The notes: a model not told the origin generated them from the sequence alone. Counted from the first letter of the stretch, positions 25,480 to 33,922 are shown. The stretch: 64,000 nucleotides of DNA from Aldehydirespirator sp965203635 (GCA_965203635.1 OZ241903.1:1364001-1428000), one strand, 5' to 3'. Program-made: numbers and translations.

Positions 25480-26709
25480 TCACTCCACCTGGGTCGCTTC
25501 GATTATCCAGCCGGCGGGCTTCGCTCCCAGGCCTGAAAGGTAGGCCACCAGGTCGTCGATCTGCTGCTCGCTGAGGTCGAGGTCGGGCATGCCCCGGTAC
25601 TGCTCGCCCGGCACGGTGTAGTTCTCCTTGAGAGCGCCCGGGTCGCGCAGCCAGGCCTCCAGGTCCTTGCGGTTGAGCGACCCGTCCGCGTTGTAGGTGT
25701 TGAGGATCCCGCCCGCGAAGGTGCTGCGACTGGCGAAGTGGGTCAGATTCGGTGCGGCCCCCGAGGCCTGGTCGGCCCCCTCGTACACGTCGTCGTTCAC
25801 TCCCTCGATGAGATGGCACGAGGTGCAGATGCCCGAGAACACCTCCAGGCCGGCCAACGCCTCGGGATCGGTGGGCTCCGCGGCGTCGGCGCTGGTGCTG
25901 TCCACCCACGCCTGGAAGTCGGCCGGGCTGAGCGCCACCGCCTGCATCCTCATGCGCGAGTGCGACAGGCCGCAGAACTCGGTGCACTGCCCGAAGTAGA
26001 ACCCGGGCTCGGAGGCCTCGATCTTCCAGGGCGAGAAGCGGTTGGGCACGGCGTCGCGCTTGCCGTTGAGCGCCGGGATCCAGAAGGAGTGGATCACGTC
26101 GCGGGAGGTGATGATCAGCTCGACCTCCTCGCCGGTGGGGATCACCATCTGGCCGGAGGTGACGATGTCGGCGGGAGGCAATGTCTTGGCGTCGCCGTGC
26201 GCTCTCATATCGGCCAGGTCCATCTGGTCGGAGAAGTAGTAGCGGAACTCCCACCACCACTGGTTGCCCACCACCACGATGGTCGGTTCCCAGGAGACGC
26301 TGTGGTCGTCGATGGTGACCACCATGGTGTTGGTCTCGGTGGCGTCCACGGTGGGAAGCGACCACAGCATGATGCCGGCCACCGCGATCATGGTGACGAG
26401 GAATCCGACCGTCCAGCCGACCTCCAGCGGGACGTGACCGTGGGTCTGTGCAGGCCATTCGTCGTCGCCGTCGTAGGTCTTGACCCGGTTCTTCCAGATG
26501 AGCCAGACCATGGCGATGGTGATGCCCACGAACACCACCGCCGCGATCCAGAACACCGGCAGCACGCCCCTGCTGTGCAGCTCCCTGGCGATCGGGCCCT
26601 GCGGTGCGAAGGTGTCGAGCTCCGCATCGGACGCGCAGCCGGCGGCCACGGCCGCGCCCAGCAGGGCCAGTGCCCATGTGGCGACGCGACGAGCCGTGGA
26701 CGGTCCCAT
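25480..26709 (-). CDS. ctaC: Cytochrome c oxidase subunit II with fused cytochrome c domain
   Basis: 409 residues from ATG at 26709, one base after the upstream stop. An N-terminal hydrophobic segment ends at AVAAGC (a weak lipobox). Two membrane helices follow, then a cupredoxin domain whose CuA ligands lie in GQCTEFCGLSHSRM. The C-terminal cytochrome c domain carries CTSCH and LSGLGAKPAG-like ending. The heme c fusion defines the caa3 type, which can take electrons directly from quinol:cytochrome c reductase or a small cytochrome. The frame stays open to 26799 but overlaps the preceding gene. Confidence 0.95.
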   Translation of the reverse strand: MGPSTARRVATWALALLGAAVAAGCASDAELDTFAPQGPIARELHSRGVLPVFWIAAVVFVGITIAMVWLIWKNRVKTYDGDDEWPAQTHGHVPLEVGWTVGFLVTMIAVAGIMLWSLPTVDATETNTMVVTIDDHSVSWEPTIVVVGNQWWWEFRYYFSDQMDLADMRAHGDAKTLPPADIVTSGQMVIPTGEEVELIITSRDVIHSFWIPALNGKRDAVPNRFSPWKIEASEPGFYFGQCTEFCGLSHSRMRMQAVALSPADFQAWVDSTSADAAEPTDPEALAGLEVFSGICTSCHLIEGVNDDVYEGADQASGAAPNLTHFASRSTFAGGILNTYNADGSLNRKDLEAWLRDPGALKENYTVPGEQYRGMPDLDLSEQQIDDLVAYLSGLGAKPAGWIIEATQVE

Positions 26710-26710
26710 C

Positions 26711-27511
26711 TCAGCCACCGTGACCTGTGGTGCCGGTGGGCTCGCCGGACTCTTCGTGGGGGTCGTCGGTGGGGTGGTGGAATTCCCGCTCGCCGACAAC
26801 CGCCGAGAGCACCCCGCCTACCAGCAGCAGCAGTGCGGCCACTGTCCCAAGGACGCGGACCAGTCGGCGGCCGAGTCCGGGCCGGGCCACGTAGATCCAG
26901 GCGCCGGCCAGGATGATGGCAGACACGACGCCGGCGACGGCTACTGCTTCCAGCTTGGACACGGTCAGCAGGATCCGTGAGGCCGCCAGCACGATCACAC
27001 CGACCGCGAGCGCTCCGACGACGGGGATCTCGATGGGAGCCATGATCCGGTTGCGCAGCTCGCGATTGGCCGCGGTGTCGCCGGTGGCGCGGTCGGCCCA
27101 GGCGTCCATGGTCCACTCCACCAGGGACAGAACGATCAGGGCCAGGCCCAGCACGAACACCATCGGATGCAGCACCAGCCCGACGGCCGCCGCGCCCACC
27201 CCGAAGGAGGCGACCACCGGCCAGAAGCTCGCAGCAACGGGCTGGTCGGTGAGCACCTCGGCCAAGTTCTGGAGATGGGCCTGGGCGGCCGCGTCGGCAT
27301 CACGGAACGACACCAGCACGAGGCTGATGGTCAGCGAGACGCCGGCCAGGGCCACCAGCACGCCGTAGCCGATGTGGTCGCCGACGCCACCCTTCCATCC
27401 CAGCGACAAAGGTCCGACGTGATCGCCGCCGGTGGTGTAGCCGTAGACCAGGGCGGCGGCACAGAACGCTGCGAACAGTCCGAAGAAGAACTTGAATCCG
27501 GTAGTGAACAC
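26711..27511 (-). CDS. Uncharacterised multi-pass membrane protein in the oxidase operon
   Basis: 266 residues from GTG at 27511, 7 bp after the stop of the subunit-III-like gene and 1 bp before ctaC. About seven hydrophobic segments, with a His-containing N-terminal loop (GGDHVGPLSLGWKGGVGDHIG) and a His/Asp/Glu-rich C-terminal tail. No metal-binding pattern or family motif was recognised. Its tight position between two oxidase modules suggests it is a structural or assembly component of one of them. The 30 extra codons upstream of the chosen start overlap the previous gene and are rejected. Confidence 0.7.
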   Translation of the reverse strand: MFTTGFKFFFGLFAAFCAAALVYGYTTGGDHVGPLSLGWKGGVGDHIGYGVLVALAGVSLTISLVLVSFRDADAAAQAHLQNLAEVLTDQPVAASFWPVVASFGVGAAAVGLVLHPMVFVLGLALIVLSLVEWTMDAWADRATGDTAANRELRNRIMAPIEIPVVGALAVGVIVLAASRILLTVSKLEAVAVAGVVSAIILAGAWIYVARPGLGRRLVRVLGTVAALLLLVGGVLSAVVGEREFHHPTDDPHEESGEPTGTTGHGG

Positions 27512-27518
27512 GAGCTGC

Positions 27519-28103
27519 CTACTTGGTGATGAAGATGACGTACCAGACCAGGAAGTAGCACAGCACGCACATGTGCCAGTAGGCGCCCGCAGCCTGCACA
27601 CCGTGGGCCAGGTCCCGCCCGAAGGGACCCATCAGCGAGCGGATGGTGGTGACGGCCAGCATCGCCATCCCCCCGATCAGCATGGCGATGAATGAGCCGG
27701 TGACCGCGTAGAACAGCAGCTCGGCCCGCCCGCCGTCGATGGCGAAGGCGGTGTCCTGGTACACGAACCAGAACTGGTTGATCACCGCCGCCCCGAACAT
27801 CAAGGTGACCCCGAGCGCGATGAACCCGTGGGGCCGGTCCTCGTCACGGGCGGCCTGAACCGCCCACTGCACCGTCACCATCGACAGCACCAGCGTCATC
27901 ATCATCATCCCGGCCGGGCCGAGCTCGACGCTACCCTCCGGGAACCACTCCTGGCCCGCGGCCACAGCCGATTGACGCTGCTGGACGTACACCGCCACCA
28001 GGGCGGCGAAGGCCATGAAGACCGCTCCCGTGGCGAGCAGGGCGCCGACCACGACGGTGCGAGGCCGGGTCGCCTCCGCGGCGGGAAGTGCCGTCGTTCT
28101 CAT
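27519..28103 (-). CDS. Second heme-copper oxidase subunit III-like protein
   Basis: 194 residues, five helices. Recognisable subunit III features: a central PAGMMMMTLVLSMVTVQWAV helix and the C-terminal QAAGAYWHMCVLCYFLVWYV, parallel to YWHFVDIVWIF in ctaE. It is clearly diverged from the operon's own ctaE. Its start overlaps the stop of the ligand-less subunit-I-like gene in an ATGA, so the two are made together and probably form a subcomplex. No cofactor is expected in subunit III. The fact that this pair precedes ctaC-ctaD-ctaE suggests a duplicated module rather than a stray gene. Confidence 0.85.
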   Translation of the reverse strand: MRTTALPAAEATRPRTVVVGALLATGAVFMAFAALVAVYVQQRQSAVAAGQEWFPEGSVELGPAGMMMMTLVLSMVTVQWAVQAARDEDRPHGFIALGVTLMFGAAVINQFWFVYQDTAFAIDGGRAELLFYAVTGSFIAMLIGGMAMLAVTTIRSLMGPFGRDLAHGVQAAGAYWHMCVLCYFLVWYVIFITK

Positions 28104-29644
28104 GCTGCCGCGCGGTCGGTCGCGGGGGATCGCAGAGCGGATGCGATCCCGGCCAGGGCCCCGGCCAGCCCGGCCGCCACCAGCAGGGATCCGATGAAGT
28201 TGACCAGGTTGAGCACCACGTTGCCGTCCAACGCGAGGGCCATGAGGTCCCGGTCATCGACAATGAAGCCTGAGATCAGATCGGAGATCACCAGCAGACC
28301 GCCGCCGGCACCCAGCAGCAGGATCGAGCCCCGACCCACCATCTGGGAGATGGGGCGGAGCAGCAGCTGGTCAGACCAGTTGATCAGCGCGACGACGCCG
28401 GCGATGAGGCCCGCCACGACGACGCCGTGGAACACCGCCCAGGTGGCGGTGGTCTCGAGCAGATCAAGCGGCTCGATCACTCGCAGAGCCCCCACCAGAG
28501 CGGCGGCGCCCAAGAGCTTCAGGGCCGCTCCCGCGCCCAGCATCCTGGGGTCGAGGAGCCGGTCCGGCGTCCTGGTGCCCCTCAGCACCAGCTCGGCCGC
28601 ACCGCCGGCCAGCGCCACCAGCGGCAGGACCGCGGCGAGGCCGAAAGCCACGTAGACCAGCCCGTCGCGGAGGTCCTGGGGGGCGGTGAAGTAGTCCTGC
28701 GACCAGCCGCCCACGGCCAGCAGCCCGAACAGTCCCACGATTATCGTGATGGCCTCCGGGCGGCTGGAGCGGGCCCCGACGGCGGCGCCCACGGCCTCGA
28801 CCGCGATGCCGAGCACCGGCACGGCCATGATGTAGACGGCGGGCTGCTCCACCAGCCAGTCGAGCTGCAGCCATATGTCGGGACTCTCGGCCCGACCGAA
28901 GGCGATGGCCGGCCTGCCCCGCAAGTCGGCATAGATCACCACCAGGTTTGCGATAGCGACGGGAAGCGTGAACAGCCAGACCGCGGCGGCCACGAGCATC
29001 GACCACGAGAAGGGGGGCACGTCCAGCAGGCCCATGCCCGTCTGCCGCAACGAGATCACGGTGGTGGCCACGGTCACCGCACCGAGCAGCAGCGCCACGA
29101 TCACCATGCCGGTGCCGAGCAGGGTGAGCGCCATGGCGTCGCTCTCGTTGCCGGTCACGCCGTCGACGGCGCCCCAGCCCCCGCCGGCGAGCACCGACAC
29201 CACGATGATCACCGCACCGATCAGCCACGACCAGAACGACGCCAGCGCAGCCCGGGGGAAGGCGACATTGCGGGCACCGACCTGGGACGGCACCACGGCC
29301 AGGGCCACGCCCAGCAGCAGCGGCATCACTACCAGCAACATGAAGGACATCCGGTACAGGGTCCACATCCGGAAGTAGGCGTTGAAGCCGCCGAACATGT
29401 CCGAGGGAGCGACGGCCTCGGTCCGTCCGAGCGAGAGCAGCACCCCGACCACGGAGGTGCCCACGGCCAGCAGCAGCGACGTCAACACGAACAGCCGGCC
29501 GACGGCGGCCGCGTCGCTGGTGACGAAGGGCTGGGCCAGGATGCTGGGCGCCGCGGCCACCCCGTCAGAGGATTCCAGCGCGGTTGCGTCACCGGCGCCG
29601 GAGGCAGCCTCTGAGTCCGCGATCGCCGGTTCGGTCAGCGTCAT
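28100..29644 (-). CDS. Heme-copper oxidase subunit I-like protein without metal ligands
   Basis: 514 residues, collinear with CtaD over about 12 helices. Shared segments include the MPL-rich helix followed by QVGARNVAFPRAALASFWSW (ctaD: QIGARDVAFPR and SFWIW) and QPAVYIMAVPVLGIAVE (ctaD: HPEVYIIILPAFGVVSE). The ligands are lost: the low-spin heme His is Y97 (TLYRM), the CuB His of HPEVY is Q267 (tyrosine Y271 retained), the HH pair is Q316-D317 (WSQDYF), and the HFH pair is gone near 400-406. It cannot hold heme a, a3 or CuB in the usual way. The reading frame is long and tightly coupled (ATGA) to its subunit III, so it is probably expressed and functional in another role. Confidence 0.85.
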   Translation of the reverse strand: MTLTEPAIADSEAASGAGDATALESSDGVAAAPSILAQPFVTSDAAAVGRLFVLTSLLLAVGTSVVGVLLSLGRTEAVAPSDMFGGFNAYFRMWTLYRMSFMLLVVMPLLLGVALAVVPSQVGARNVAFPRAALASFWSWLIGAVIIVVSVLAGGGWGAVDGVTGNESDAMALTLLGTGMVIVALLLGAVTVATTVISLRQTGMGLLDVPPFSWSMLVAAAVWLFTLPVAIANLVVIYADLRGRPAIAFGRAESPDIWLQLDWLVEQPAVYIMAVPVLGIAVEAVGAAVGARSSRPEAITIIVGLFGLLAVGGWSQDYFTAPQDLRDGLVYVAFGLAAVLPLVALAGGAAELVLRGTRTPDRLLDPRMLGAGAALKLLGAAALVGALRVIEPLDLLETTATWAVFHGVVVAGLIAGVVALINWSDQLLLRPISQMVGRGSILLLGAGGGLLVISDLISGFIVDDRDLMALALDGNVVLNLVNFIGSLLVAAGLAGALAGIASALRSPATDRAAA

Positions 29645-29741
29645 CGGGAGGCGATGCTACACATTGCCACCAGCGCCACCGACAACCGGCGTAGAAGCTC
29701 CGGAGCCACCGAGGGACTCGACTGCCGAAGGTAGGCGGAAC

Positions 29742-30650
29742 TCACAGCCCGTTGCGGATCAGCACATCGGCGGCGACGGCTCCAAAGAGCAGCACGACGT
29801 AGACGTTGGACCAGTTGAACAACCGCATCGCCCGGGCCGTATCGGGGCGGCGCAGCACATCGAGGGCCAGGCCGCCGAAACCGGCCCCGCCGGCGAGGGC
29901 GGCCGCCAGGTAGAGGACGCCCATATGGGCCACCGGCACGAGCAGCAGCGAGAGGGCCACCAGTACGACCGTGTAGGCGACGATGCGGCGGGCGGTGGCC
30001 CGCAGTCCGGCCACCGCGGGAAGCATGGGAACGTCGGCAGCCTGGTAGTCGCTGCGGTAGCGGATGGCCAGGGCCCAGAAGTGGGGCGGCGTCCAGTAGA
30101 AGATCACCGCGAACAGCACCACCGGCGGCCAGTCGAGCGAGCCCGTGACCGCGGTCCATCCCACCAGGGTCGGCACAGCTCCCGCCGCGCCGCCGATCAC
30201 GATGTTCCGGATGGACGTGCGCTTGAGCCACAGCGAGTAGACGAACACGTAGAACGCGGCCGCGGCCGCAGCCAGCGCGGCCGACAACAGGTTCACGAAG
30301 GCCCACAGCCACACGAAGGAACCCACGGTGAGGGCGACCGCGAACACGACCGCTTCGGTAGGACGCACGGCGCCCGTGACCAGGGGCCGGTTGCGGGTCC
30401 GGTGCATGAGCCGGTCGATGTCGCGATCGACGTACATGTTCAGTGCGTTGGCACCGCCCGCGGCCAGCGCCCCACCGACCACCGTGGCCGCGATCAGCCA
30501 CACGGACGGCAGGCCCTGCTCGGCCAGAATCATCGACGGGACGGTGGTGACCAGCAGCAATTCGACGATGCGGGGCTTGGTCAGAGCCACGAAGGCCGCG
30601 GCGCGGGCTCGGCGGGGCGCGCGTACCCCGCCGGTCACGGTTCCGGTCAC
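29742..30650 (-). CDS. ctaB: Protoheme IX farnesyltransferase (heme O synthase)
   Basis: 302 residues, about nine helices. The prenyltransferase Asp-rich motif is NALNMYVDRDIDRLMHRT, followed by RPLVTG, and a second conserved region is YWTPPHFWALAIRYRSDY. Transfers farnesyl to heme b to make heme O for the oxidase encoded next to it. It is the first gene in the leftward oxidase cluster, 97 bp before the subunit-I-like gene, and divergent from ctaA. Confidence 0.95.
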   Translation of the reverse strand: MTGTVTGGVRAPRRARAAAFVALTKPRIVELLLVTTVPSMILAEQGLPSVWLIAATVVGGALAAGGANALNMYVDRDIDRLMHRTRNRPLVTGAVRPTEAVVFAVALTVGSFVWLWAFVNLLSAALAAAAAAFYVFVYSLWLKRTSIRNIVIGGAAGAVPTLVGWTAVTGSLDWPPVVLFAVIFYWTPPHFWALAIRYRSDYQAADVPMLPAVAGLRATARRIVAYTVVLVALSLLLVPVAHMGVLYLAAALAGGAGFGGLALDVLRRPDTARAMRLFNWSNVYVVLLFGAVAADVLIRNGL

Positions 30651-30728
30651 CCCCGCAGGCTAGAACGTTGAGAGGCCCATACGACAGCCAGCGGGTCGAA
30701 TCTCATGCCCCCCGTTTGGCGCAGTGTT

Positions 30729-30780
30729 TCCCGCTCTCGTTCGCTGCGCTCACGGGCCGCTCGGGCCACGGCCTCGCTGA
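30729..30780 (+). repeat. Dispersed 43-bp-family repeat between ctaB and ctaA
   Basis: Single copy of the core with the CCACGGCCTCGC tail. Lies in the 188-bp divergent region that must hold the promoters of ctaB and ctaA. A second conserved block, CCGCTCGGCCTCTA, lies 40 bp further at 30816, as it does after the 63.2 kb array. Confidence 0.85.
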
Positions 30781-30838
30781 GCGCCTTGCCGATGCCTCTT
30801 GGGATCGCGCCCACCCGCTCGGCCTCTACCATCGATGT

Positions 30839-31786
30839 GTGGCACCGCATGCCTACACCCGGCTCACCCGCTTCGCCCTGTGGGCGCTCGCCGCGATAGT
30901 CGTGACCGGTGTAGCCGTCCGCCTCACGGGGTCGGGTCTGGGCTGCGAGGACTGGCCCACTTGCTCAGAGGACCGCTTCGTGGCCGACCTCGAATACCAC
31001 GCCCTGGTGGAGTTCGTGAACCGGCTCTTCACCGGTGTTGTTGCGATCGCGGTGATCGCGGCCGTGCTCGGCTCCTGGAGGCGGCGACCTCGGCGAACCG
31101 ACCTCATCGTGTTGTCTCTGGGCCTGGTGGCGGGAGTGCTGGCCCAGGTCGGGCTGGGAGCACTGCTGGTATTGAGCGAACTCGATCCCCGCTTCACCAT
31201 GGGGCACTTCCTGCTGTCGATGGTGCTGCTACAGAACGCAGCCGTGCTCGACATCCGAGCCCGCAGCGACACAGGCTCCACGGCCACTGAAGAGCGGCCC
31301 GACGGCTCGACGCCCGGTGAACGGCCGCCCGACGGAACGACCCGGCTGATGCAGTGGGCCGTGCTGGTGGTGGGCGGGGCGCTGCTGGTGACCGGCACGC
31401 TGGTAACCGGGGCGGGACCCCATGCCGGCGACAGCCGGGCCGAACGGCTCCCGCTGCTGGTGCGCGAGGTCGCCCGAGTCCACAGCATCGTCGCGCTGGC
31501 CCTGCTAGGGATGGTGGTGTGGACGTGGTGGCGGCTGCGGGCATCGAACTCGGGGGGGCACGTCCGGATGGGACGGATCGGGGTGCTCCTCGTCGTGCAG
31601 GGCGCCGTCGGCTACACGCAGTACTTCACCGGCGTGCCCGTGCTGCTCGTGGGAATCCACGTGGCCCTGGCGTCGTTCACCTGGATCGAGATCGTCAAGG
31701 CCGCCCACGACCCGGCGGCCGGGTCTGCGAGGTCACGGGAGCCCGACCCGGTCGACGGCGCGCCGATGGTGGGAGCGCGGCCATGA
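30839..31786 (+). CDS. ctaA: Heme A synthase
   Basis: 315 residues from GTG at 30839, eight helices. Oxidises heme O to heme A. Seen: RLTGSGLGCEDWPTCSEDRF with two cysteines, EFVNRLFTG (actinobacterial variant with Asn where other bacteria have His), and heme-helix histidines in FTMGHFLLSM, VHSIVALALL and GIHVALASFTW. The frame upstream to 30668 is only repeat sequence. The stop overlaps the clpS ATG by four bases (ATGA), an unusual coupling of a heme gene to a protease adaptor. Confidence 0.93.
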   Translation: MAPHAYTRLTRFALWALAAIVVTGVAVRLTGSGLGCEDWPTCSEDRFVADLEYHALVEFVNRLFTGVVAIAVIAAVLGSWRRRPRRTDLIVLSLGLVAGVLAQVGLGALLVLSELDPRFTMGHFLLSMVLLQNAAVLDIRARSDTGSTATEERPDGSTPGERPPDGTTRLMQWAVLVVGGALLVTGTLVTGAGPHAGDSRAERLPLLVREVARVHSIVALALLGMVVWTWWRLRASNSGGHVRMGRIGVLLVVQGAVGYTQYFTGVPVLLVGIHVALASFTWIEIVKAAHDPAAGSARSREPDPVDGAPMVGARP

Positions 31787-32142
31787 CTTCACGCGCACTC
31801 CCGCTCTTGTTCGCTGCGCTCACGGGCCGCTCGGGCCACGGCCTCGCAAGCTCGGCCTCTCCGGTCACGTCGCCGGTCCTGAATCCGGTGGACGAGACCG
31901 ACCGGAGGCCGGACCTGCCCTGGAAGGTGATCGTTCTCGACGACCCCGTCAACCTGATGTCGTATGTCACCTACGTGTTCCGCAAGCTGTTCGGCTACTC
32001 GCAGCAGAAGGCGCACCGCCTGATGATGCAGGTCCACACCGAGGGCAAGGCCGTGGTGGCGTCGGGCCAGCGGGAGAAGGCCGAGTTCGACGTGTACCGG
32101 CTCCACGAGCACGGCCTGTGGGCCGTCCTCGAGCAGGACTGA
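31783..32142 (+). CDS. clpS: ATP-dependent Clp protease adaptor ClpS
   Basis: 119 residues. The conserved ClpS core begins at DRRPDLPWKVIVLDDPVNLM and runs through SYVTYVFRKLFGYSQQKAHRL, LMMQVHTEGKAVV and the ending HEHGLWAVLEQD. ClpS delivers N-degron substrates to ClpAP/ClpCP. The ATG at 31783 overlaps the ctaA stop. The first 25 or so codons after it are a copy of the dispersed repeat, which reads in frame as LPLLFAALTGRSGHGLASS. An internal GTG at 31888 could be the start of a normal-length 84-residue form. Which start is used cannot be decided from sequence. Confidence 0.9.
   Translation: MTSRALPLLFAALTGRSGHGLASSASPVTSPVLNPVDETDRRPDLPWKVIVLDDPVNLMSYVTYVFRKLFGYSQQKAHRLMMQVHTEGKAVVASGQREKAEFDVYRLHEHGLWAVLEQD
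31800..31858 (+). repeat. Dispersed 43-bp-family repeat inside the 5' end of clpS
   Basis: A full core copy plus CCACGGCCTCGCAAGCTCGGCC tail (in two parts: CCACGGCCTCGC, AAGCTCGGCC). It is open in the clpS frame, so it adds residues to ClpS if translation begins at 31783. Confidence 0.88.
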
Positions 32143-32158
32143 GAGGCCGAGCGGGCTC

Positions 32159-32647
32159 GTGGCGCGCGGGAGGTTCACGCTCGGCCCCGACGGCATCACG
32201 GTGACACTGCGAGACACCGAGCGATCGGGGCTGGCGGCGGTGCTCGAGCAGTTCCGGCAACTGCTCCTGGAGGGCACCGACGCATCGATGCTGCGCTTCC
32301 AGCCGCCGGTGCACATCCACGACCACAGGGCCTCCGACGAGTTCTGGGAGATGGCCGCCGGGCCCCTGCTGCGGCACCGCCTGGAAGCCCTCGACATCGT
32401 GGAGGCCGGGCTGGCGGGTGCCGCTCTGGACGACGAAGCAGTCTCGGCCTGGATACAGACCCTCAACAGCCTGCGCCTCTACCTGGGCAACACTCTGGAG
32501 GTCGGAGCGGCGACGTTCGATCCGCCCCGACCGGGCGACCAGCCCCAGGAAGCCGCCCGCTACATGCTCTACGAATGGTTGGGCGGCCTGCTCGACCAGC
32601 TGGTCGCAACCGCAGCCGGAACCCTCCCACCCGGCACCGACGACTGA
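32159..32647 (+). CDS. DUF2017-family protein
   Basis: 162 residues from GTG, 16 bp after clpS. The DUF2017 family is found next to clpS in Actinobacteria, and function is unknown. Seen: an N-terminal FTLGPDGITVTL strand, a central EFWEMAAGPLLRHR helix, and WIQTLNSLRLYLGNTLEV near the middle, all of which fit the family. No signal peptide, helices or metal motif. The genomic link suggests a role connected with ClpS-dependent proteolysis, but no direct evidence is visible. Confidence 0.8.
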   Translation: MARGRFTLGPDGITVTLRDTERSGLAAVLEQFRQLLLEGTDASMLRFQPPVHIHDHRASDEFWEMAAGPLLRHRLEALDIVEAGLAGAALDDEAVSAWIQTLNSLRLYLGNTLEVGAATFDPPRPGDQPQEAARYMLYEWLGGLLDQLVATAAGTLPPGTDD

Positions 32648-32664
32648 GACCGTCCGCAAGTAGG

Positions 32665-32745
32665 TGAGAGCCTGTCGCGTCGCAGCGGTGTCATTCCCGC
32701 TCTTGTTCGCTGCGCTCACGGGCCGCTCGGGCCACGGCCTCGCGC
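32665..32745 (+). repeat. Dispersed 43-bp-family repeat with 5' leader block
   Basis: Core copy at 32696-32743. The 30 bp before it (GTGAGAGCCTGTCGCGTCGC and onward) match the sequence just before the 63.2 kb array (63183-63213). A CGCTCAGCCTCTGA block follows at 32774. This defines a larger element: leader, 43-bp core, spacer, and CGCTCGGCCTCT end. Confidence 0.85.
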
Positions 32746-32817
32746 CGTATGGGCCGCGTGGTCCCGCCTATTCGCTCAGCCTCTGAGAACCGGAGTCCTG
32801 ACGAGTAGTCTCGAACC

Positions 32818-33903
32818 ATGCCGGTCCAACGCATGGAGCCCACGAATGCCCCGCTGCCCTCGGCCTTTCCCGAGGGCTGGTACTTCGTCGCCGGCCGCAA
32901 GGACCTGGAGAAGGCCAGGATCGTCCGCAAGACCTGGATGGGCACCGAGATCGTCGCCTGGTCCGACGAGAACGGGCACGTCTGCGTAGCCGAGGCCTAC
33001 TGCCCGCATCTGGGTTCCGACATGGGGCCCTCCGTCGGCGGGCGGGTGCGCGACGGCCGGCTCGTCTGTCCCTTCCATGGTTTCGAGTACGACACCGCCG
33101 GCCAGTGCGTGGCCACACCCTTCGCGCCCGCGCCGAAGGCGGCGCGGCTTCGGGTCTTCGAATCCCACCAGATCGCCGGTCTGGTCTTCGCCTGGTGGGG
33201 GATCGGCGGGCGGCAACCGCAATGGCGCCTGCCCGCCGAGCAGCCGGACCAGACCGGCTGGAGCGACCTGCACATCTGGACCTCTCGTTTCGCCGGCCAT
33301 CCCCAGGAGACCACCGAGAACTCGGTGGACCTGGCCCACCTGCGCTATGTGCACGGCTACGACAGCGTGAGCCGCGTCGGGTCGATGTCGGTGGACGGGC
33401 ACATTCTCGTGAGCGACTTCGACTTCGCCACCACCCGGAACGTCACCCGAATCGCTTCCATCGACCTCGAGGTGTCCGCCAAGACGCTCGTCGTCGGCCT
33501 GGGCTACTCGTTCGTGGAGATACGCGAGCACACCATCGGCCTGGACATGCGCCTATGGATACTGGCGACGCCTGTCGACGGCACGCTCATCGACCTGTCG
33601 GTGGTCTCGCAGACGGGAGAGATACGCAGTCCGAACCGCTGGATCGCGGGTCTGGGGTTCCTTCCGGTGAGGCTGCGCGCCCCCATCATGAACAGGATCA
33701 TGGCGGCCTTCGAGCGGCGGGACGTGCTGCAGGACATCCCGATCTGGAGCACCAAGAGCTACCGGTCCCACCCGCGCCTGGCCCGCTCCGACGGAGAGAT
33801 CATGCGGTACCGCTCCTATTGCGCCCAGTTCTATCCCGACCCGCCGACCGCGGCCGGCGACACCGAGGCTGTCGTCAACCTGCGGGCAATCAGCGAAGCG
33901 TAG
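32818..33903 (+). CDS. Rieske non-heme iron oxygenase
   Basis: 361 residues. Rieske 2Fe-2S motif CPHLGSD (C62, H64) and CPFH (C84, H87). Mononuclear iron site D171, H174, H179 in ENSVDLAHLRYVHGY. The arrangement resembles oxygenases of the KshA / cholesterol 7-desaturase type more than ring-hydroxylating dioxygenase alpha subunits, and no beta subunit gene is present. Followed 19 bp later by a P450 and then an MMPL/RND exporter, suggesting a joint pathway on a hydrophobic, possibly terpenoid or steroid, substrate. Its reductase is not in the window. Confidence 0.87.
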   Translation: MPVQRMEPTNAPLPSAFPEGWYFVAGRKDLEKARIVRKTWMGTEIVAWSDENGHVCVAEAYCPHLGSDMGPSVGGRVRDGRLVCPFHGFEYDTAGQCVATPFAPAPKAARLRVFESHQIAGLVFAWWGIGGRQPQWRLPAEQPDQTGWSDLHIWTSRFAGHPQETTENSVDLAHLRYVHGYDSVSRVGSMSVDGHILVSDFDFATTRNVTRIASIDLEVSAKTLVVGLGYSFVEIREHTIGLDMRLWILATPVDGTLIDLSVVSQTGEIRSPNRWIAGLGFLPVRLRAPIMNRIMAAFERRDVLQDIPIWSTKSYRSHPRLARSDGEIMRYRSYCAQFYPDPPTAAGDTEAVVNLRAISEA

Positions 33904-33922
33904 AAGAAGCGGCTGAAGTCGA

